Source of the DNA: Stagonosporopsis chrysanthemi | Lineage: Eukaryota; Ascomycota; Dothideomycetes; Pleosporales; Didymellaceae | Reading direction: 5' to 3' | Length of the DNA stretch: 31,882 nucleotides | NCBI GenBank assembly: GCA_022560025.1 | Contig: JAFISE010000268.1 | Span: forward strand, 1-31,882 | Shown: one piece after another, positions 30,434-31,882 of the stretch | Position numbering within the stretch: the stretch's first letter is position 1 | How the letters are laid out: each line of letters opens with the position of its first letter | Program-made: the position numbers and the translations under genes | Notes under the pieces: generated by a model | What the model was told of the DNA's origin: nothing | Database searches by the model: none | The model's input: only the letters and a program-made list of their open reading frames with translations

Positions 30434-31787
30434 GGTTTGTACTTAGCTCCTACGTGCTTTCTAACCCTAAGTATTCTAACTATTCAACTAAGTACTTGTT
30501 ATTGCAACCTTTTCTGCAATGTTTTATAATTTTCTTAACTTTCTACTTGTTATTGCTATTAGCTTAGTAATAGAAGTCTTTCTAAGTTAGCGTTCTTAGG
30601 TTAGCTAGTTCTAATAGCAATATATAGAACACTAGGTAGATCTTTATATCTTTTAGCAGGTCTAGCTAGTAGTTAACTAGGCTAATCTGCTTTAAAATAA
30701 AAAATAAGCTAACCTTAACCTTGTCTATTTTTTTTATTAGTCTTTGTATGCGTAGATTCTTTATAAAGAGATACACTCTATTTTTTTTTTAGCTAAGGTG
30801 CTATTTTTTTTTTTTAATTTGTGCAGAAAATTGCTTATAACTAAGCTTTAGCAATGTTGTTAAGTAATATTTAGTATACTTTCTTTAGTCTCTATACTAA
30901 GGATATTGCTAATTTTATTTAGATGTTACTTTTAAGACTTTGTGTAAAGAGATTTAGATATTGTCTATAGCTAGCAAAGAATAGTATATAGCCTATTGCT
31001 TTTAATTTCTTATTATTGTATACAATTTATACTATAGGCAAAAGTAAAACCTAGTTGTTCTACTGCTAGTTGCAGTATATTTAAAGATACGTCTCTATTA
31101 TCTAGTTTACTTGTTCTGTCTGTCTGTCTGTCTGCAGATAATAAGCTGTTAAAAGCTTCTTCTTAGTTCTTACTTTTGCAAAGAACGTTGTCTAGAAGTT
31201 TAATATAAGGAGCTTATCTCTATTGCTAATAATTAATTTAGAAATACTATAGTATTAAACAATTCTGTCTAAAAACACTTATATAAGCTGCTTTGTAGTA
31301 TAGCTGTGTTAGAAAGGCACAAACTTAGTAGCTTTTGTAAATCTATCTACTACTATAAATATTAAGTTGTATTTGTAGTCTATAACAAGGTCCTTAGATA
31401 TAGGTAGCTGTATAACAAAATCTATTATAATATTTGTCTATAGTGCTGTTAGTAGCTTTATTGCCTATATTTCTCTATATTTTGTGTGTATACTGTATTT
31501 GTTCTGTTAGCAAGCAATATAGTTCTTAATATACTTAGTAACCTTGTCTTTTATATTTAGAAACTTATAGTATTGTCTAATAAGCTTTATAGTGCGTATA
31601 ATTTCTAGGTGTCTATAAAGTGTATTATTATAGTAATCTTCTATAATCTTTGTTTATAATTTGTCTAGTACTTATATTAGTATATATTATTCTTTCTAAA
31701 CTTGTATAATTAGGTTAAGCTGCTGTAATAGTCTTAAAGATCTATCTTTATTAATTTCTAAAATAGTAGCTTTATTAATTAACTTTT
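30370..31787 (-). pseudogene. Integrase and chromodomain of family 2, copy C
   Basis: Reverse strand: integrase zinc-finger part NTLYRHLEIIRTIKLIRQYY and KYIKNYIAC.QNK (about 31520-31640), integrase core toward 31060, C-terminal part with KKIDKVKVSLFFILKQ (about 30690-30760, the SH3-like pol tail), then chromodomain KVKKIIKHCRKGCNNKYLVE.LEY ending near the TWEP.-type block (about 30430-30550). Stops are TAG/TAA. Confidence 0.75.
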
Positions 31788-31882
31788 TGTAACGACACAG
31801 GATGCTAGAGGGGTCCGAATCGCATAGGTATCCGCTACGAGGTGTATGGGAGCACTGGGATAAACTGCAGGACTAGATCTCT
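31788..31882 (-). repeat. Unmutated family-1 LTR (L7), cut by the window edge
   Basis: The first 95 bp of the 278-bp LTR, TGTAACGACACAGGATGC..., with CpG, CpA and GC-rich triplets intact. It directly follows RIP-mutated copy C at ...AACTTTT. Same plus-strand orientation as L1, L2, L3 and L5, so it would be the left (3') LTR of a minus-strand element, or a solo LTR, extending beyond the window. Confidence 0.88.

Larger units (their letters stand above)
29416..31787 (-). mobile_element. Chromovirus family 2, copy C (integrase to 3' LTR)
   Basis: Minus-strand 3' part: integrase (about 30870-31787, same sequence as copy A2 15869-16860), chromodomain (about 30430-30570), a 0.75-kb stretch with an antisense ORF, and a 3' LTR (29416-29668) homologous to 19445-19703 but lacking its first bases. 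Relative to A2 it lacks about 237 bp (A2 16499-16735). The right side is cut by LTR L7 at 31788. Confidence 0.75.

Noticed and set aside
6100..31787. Host genes or mitochondrial DNA in the AT-rich part
   Set aside because: Everything recognisable is transposon-derived, the AT bias comes from directional C>T/G>A changes between copies, and no mitochondrial gene or host domain was seen.

Overview
The window looks like a filamentous ascomycete chromosome (Pezizomycotina, plausibly a Dothideomycete). The evidence is short spliceosomal introns (49 and 59 bp), a fungal Ras2-type GTPase, and a sharp split between a normal-composition gene segment (1 to about 6,100) and a TpA-saturated, AT-rich segment (about 6,100 to 31,787). 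In the AT-rich part, repeat copies differ almost only by C>T and G>A, the footprint of repeat-induced point mutation (RIP). The class assignment is inference; no species-specific gene is present.

Gene segment: a two-exon acyl-CoA synthetase of the acetyl/propionyl-CoA ligase (ACSS3/PrpE-like) type (42-2193, +), a 2.8-kb intergenic stretch rich in GC-rich simple repeats that carries the promoter side of the next gene, then a Ras2-like small GTPase (4970-5760, +) with a GC-AG intron and a CaaX box. The change in composition begins only about 340 bp past the Ras stop codon.

Transposon segment: no intact host gene is visible. It holds (1) three copies of a Fot1/Pogo-type Tc1-mariner transposon (6350-8194, 19983-21500 truncated, 25715-27566); (2) chromovirus family 1 (Ty3/Gypsy with chromodomain, 278-bp LTRs) as minus-strand copies A'' (8237-11354) and A' (11417-15868) and plus-strand copy B (22103-29415), plus solo or stray LTRs; (3) chromovirus family 2 (about 259-bp LTR) as minus-strand copies A2 (15869-19703) and C (29416-31787); (4) a 656-bp terminal-repeat retrotransposon in miniature (TRIM, 8992-9647); (5) a hAT transposase remnant (about 21560-22050); (6) a 480-bp element with terminal inverted repeats sitting inside a Fot1 terminal repeat. 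Several nestings can be dated from target-site duplications and from the matching empty site in a sister copy.

Most interesting: both chromovirus lineages appear to carry an extra ORF in antisense between the chromodomain and the 3' LTR, running tail-to-tail with pol. It has a C-x2-C-x6-C zinc motif followed by a helical/coiled-coil region. In family 2 (30023-30433) the six Cys or RIP-altered Cys positions fit a full fungal Zn2Cys6 spacing. The window ends in a family-1 LTR (31788 to the edge) that has escaped RIP and gives a direct view of what the mutated copies once looked like.
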